Shown in pieces: positions 62,822 through 64,000 of a DNA stretch of 64,000 nt. The translations under genes and the position numbers were made by a program. Each line of letters starts with the position of its first letter. The stretch's first letter is position 1. The notes under the pieces were generated by a model. It had not been told where the DNA came from, made no database searches, and saw only the letters and a program-made list of their open reading frames with translations. This DNA is from Blastocladiella emersonii ATCC 22665 (taxonomy: Eukaryota; Blastocladiomycota; Blastocladiomycetes; Blastocladiales; Blastocladiaceae), in NCBI GenBank assembly GCA_025594325.1, contig JANHCV010000007.1, positions 868,001 through 932,000 on the forward strand, read 5' to 3'.

Positions 62822-64000
62822 TCACTCCTCGTGGTCGAGGAACGCGACGTCCGGGATCCCGTAGTCAGCGTCGCGGGGCACGTCCACGATGCGACTGTCC
62901 TGCTTGATCTGCCGCACCACGCGATCGTTGTACAGCTTGTCGATGAGCTCGCGCGAGGCCTTTGCGAACCGCTTGCCGAGCGGCCCGTCGCGCTGGCTGA
63001 GCGCGGCCATGACCTCGTTGTACAGCTGCGGCAGCGGCGGCAAGTTGCGGCCGTTGATGCCCAAGTGCGACGTGATGCCGACGTTGGCCTAGCCAGTACG
63101 ATTGAGTGAGCGACTGAGTGGGTGTGCGTGCGACCCAGCGCAGTGGACTGAATCGTACGAGGACCGCGATCGTCGCGACGATGACGGGCGCAAGTCCGCG
63201 GAGCGACGCTGACTTGACCCCAGCCGCGCCGGTGCGGGCCACACGCTTGTTGAGTCGCTGGAGGTGCGCTTCGACGGCGCCGAACCGGCTCCCTACACAC
63301 GCGCGCGTGTCGTGTCAGCGAGGAAAGCGAGCAGCACGAGTCGGTGTCACGAAGGGAAACAAGGGCACCGTCGCGATGGTTTACGGCCCGTTTCACGACT
63401 TCGGCAAGGAACGGGTGCAGAGCAAACTCGCCGCCTTCATTGCCCGTCGGCTGCTGGACCATCCAGTGCAGGGACGTCCTTGTTCGCACCGCGCGCCGGC
63501 AACGTCGGGCGAATGGCCGCGGTGGACTTGCATTTGAACAGCCTGGTCGTGATCGCGTTGAGCTGAGAGCGGAGATGGTGGACAACGTCCAAGAACAGCG
63601 CGTGGTACTAGGTCACGCACGGATCCATCAGTTCGAACTGACCTTGCCGATCGTCCAACAACGCAGCGCGGTGGGTCAGCTTACCTCATCAAAGCCAAGG
63701 GACTCGCCGCCGGGAGCCAGCTCCAGATAGCCGGCGTAGCAGTGCTGGCGGACCACGTCAGGCTCAGCGAACGGCCCGTAGATCAGGACGCTCGCGCGAA
63801 TCTGCATCCGGATGCTTGAGGTCACGTCGGTCTCTGACCCGCTCCGCTGGCGTTTTGCCGCGGGCCTGAGGTTCGAGTAAGCTACAGCATCGCAAAAGCG
63901 GAACGCGAAGCAACACGTGTCCATCCTTGTCAACATCATCGTCTTCTTCGTCGTCCTCCTCCTCTTCATCGTCCTCCTCCTCTTCGTCGTCCTCCTCGCC
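62822..64000 (-). pseudogene. Family T copy 8, frameshifted, runs off the window
   Basis: Exon 5 (62822-63088), exon 4 (63159-63292), exon 3 (63369-63607) and exon 2 (63685-63881) are recognisable: LIYGPFAEPDVVRQHCYAGY, LHWMVQQPTG, LHPFLAEVVKRAV, VEAHLQRLNKRV, LRGLAPVIVATIAVL, ANVGITSHLGINGRN and VDVPRDADYGIPDVAFLDHEE. Exon 3 changes frame between LPARGANKD and SLHWMVQQ, where a dozen bases present in intact copies are missing, so the product would end early. Exon 1 is acidic and continues beyond base 64000. T8 is the closest relative of T2. Confidence 0.7.

Noticed and set aside
1-64000. CRISPR arrays, bacterial operons, riboswitches
   Set aside because: The genes have spliceosomal introns and eukaryotic families; the repeats seen are tandem or terminal, without spacer structure.

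Overview
The window looks like nuclear DNA of a GC-rich, intron-bearing fungus, most likely a zoosporic (flagellated) lineage such as Blastocladiomycota or Chytridiomycota. Introns are short (mostly 55-75 bases). Donors are overwhelmingly GTACG-type and acceptors are typically TGTAG or CTAG. A possible ERICH3-like cilium protein and an SZT2-like protein also point to an early-diverging fungus. The phylum assignment is inference. All gene models below were spliced by hand from frame continuity and splice signals; no search was run.

Region 1 (1-17.3 kb) holds conserved housekeeping genes: an ERICH3-like protein cut by the left edge, a 2399-residue SZT2 homologue (KICSTOR/TORC1 nutrient signalling), an OXR1-type TLDc protein, an IPI1/TEX10 ribosome-biogenesis protein, guanylate kinase, and an alpha/beta-hydrolase-fold protein whose nucleophile elbow has lost its serine.

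Region 2 (17.5-25.1 kb) is a head-to-tail array of four BTB-domain paralogues with identical three-exon structure. One carries an in-frame stop. A bipartite motif with exact spacing lies upstream of two of them.

Region 3 (25.3-40.1 kb) is mixed: a group II PLP decarboxylase (GAD/CSAD type), an OTUD6B-like deubiquitinase, a tandem pair of DUF4097-like beta-repeat proteins with TATA boxes, a membrane family 2 glycosyltransferase, a disordered protein with an internal duplication, and a Cys/Met-metabolism PLP enzyme.

Region 4 (40.1-45.9 kb) is gene-poor and partly of lower GC. It contains the decayed Pif1-type helicase of a Helitron-like element.

Region 5 (45.9-64 kb) is the most unusual part: a head-to-tail array of eight copies of a five-exon gene family I do not recognise (called family T here). 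Five copies look intact and three are broken, and most copies carry the same 13-base promoter element about 80-110 bases upstream of the ATG. Copy T2 is split by a 5925-bp element with 19-bp perfect terminal inverted repeats, a 4-bp target duplication, repeat-rich ends and two divergent intron-containing genes. This element is a candidate undescribed DNA transposon type.
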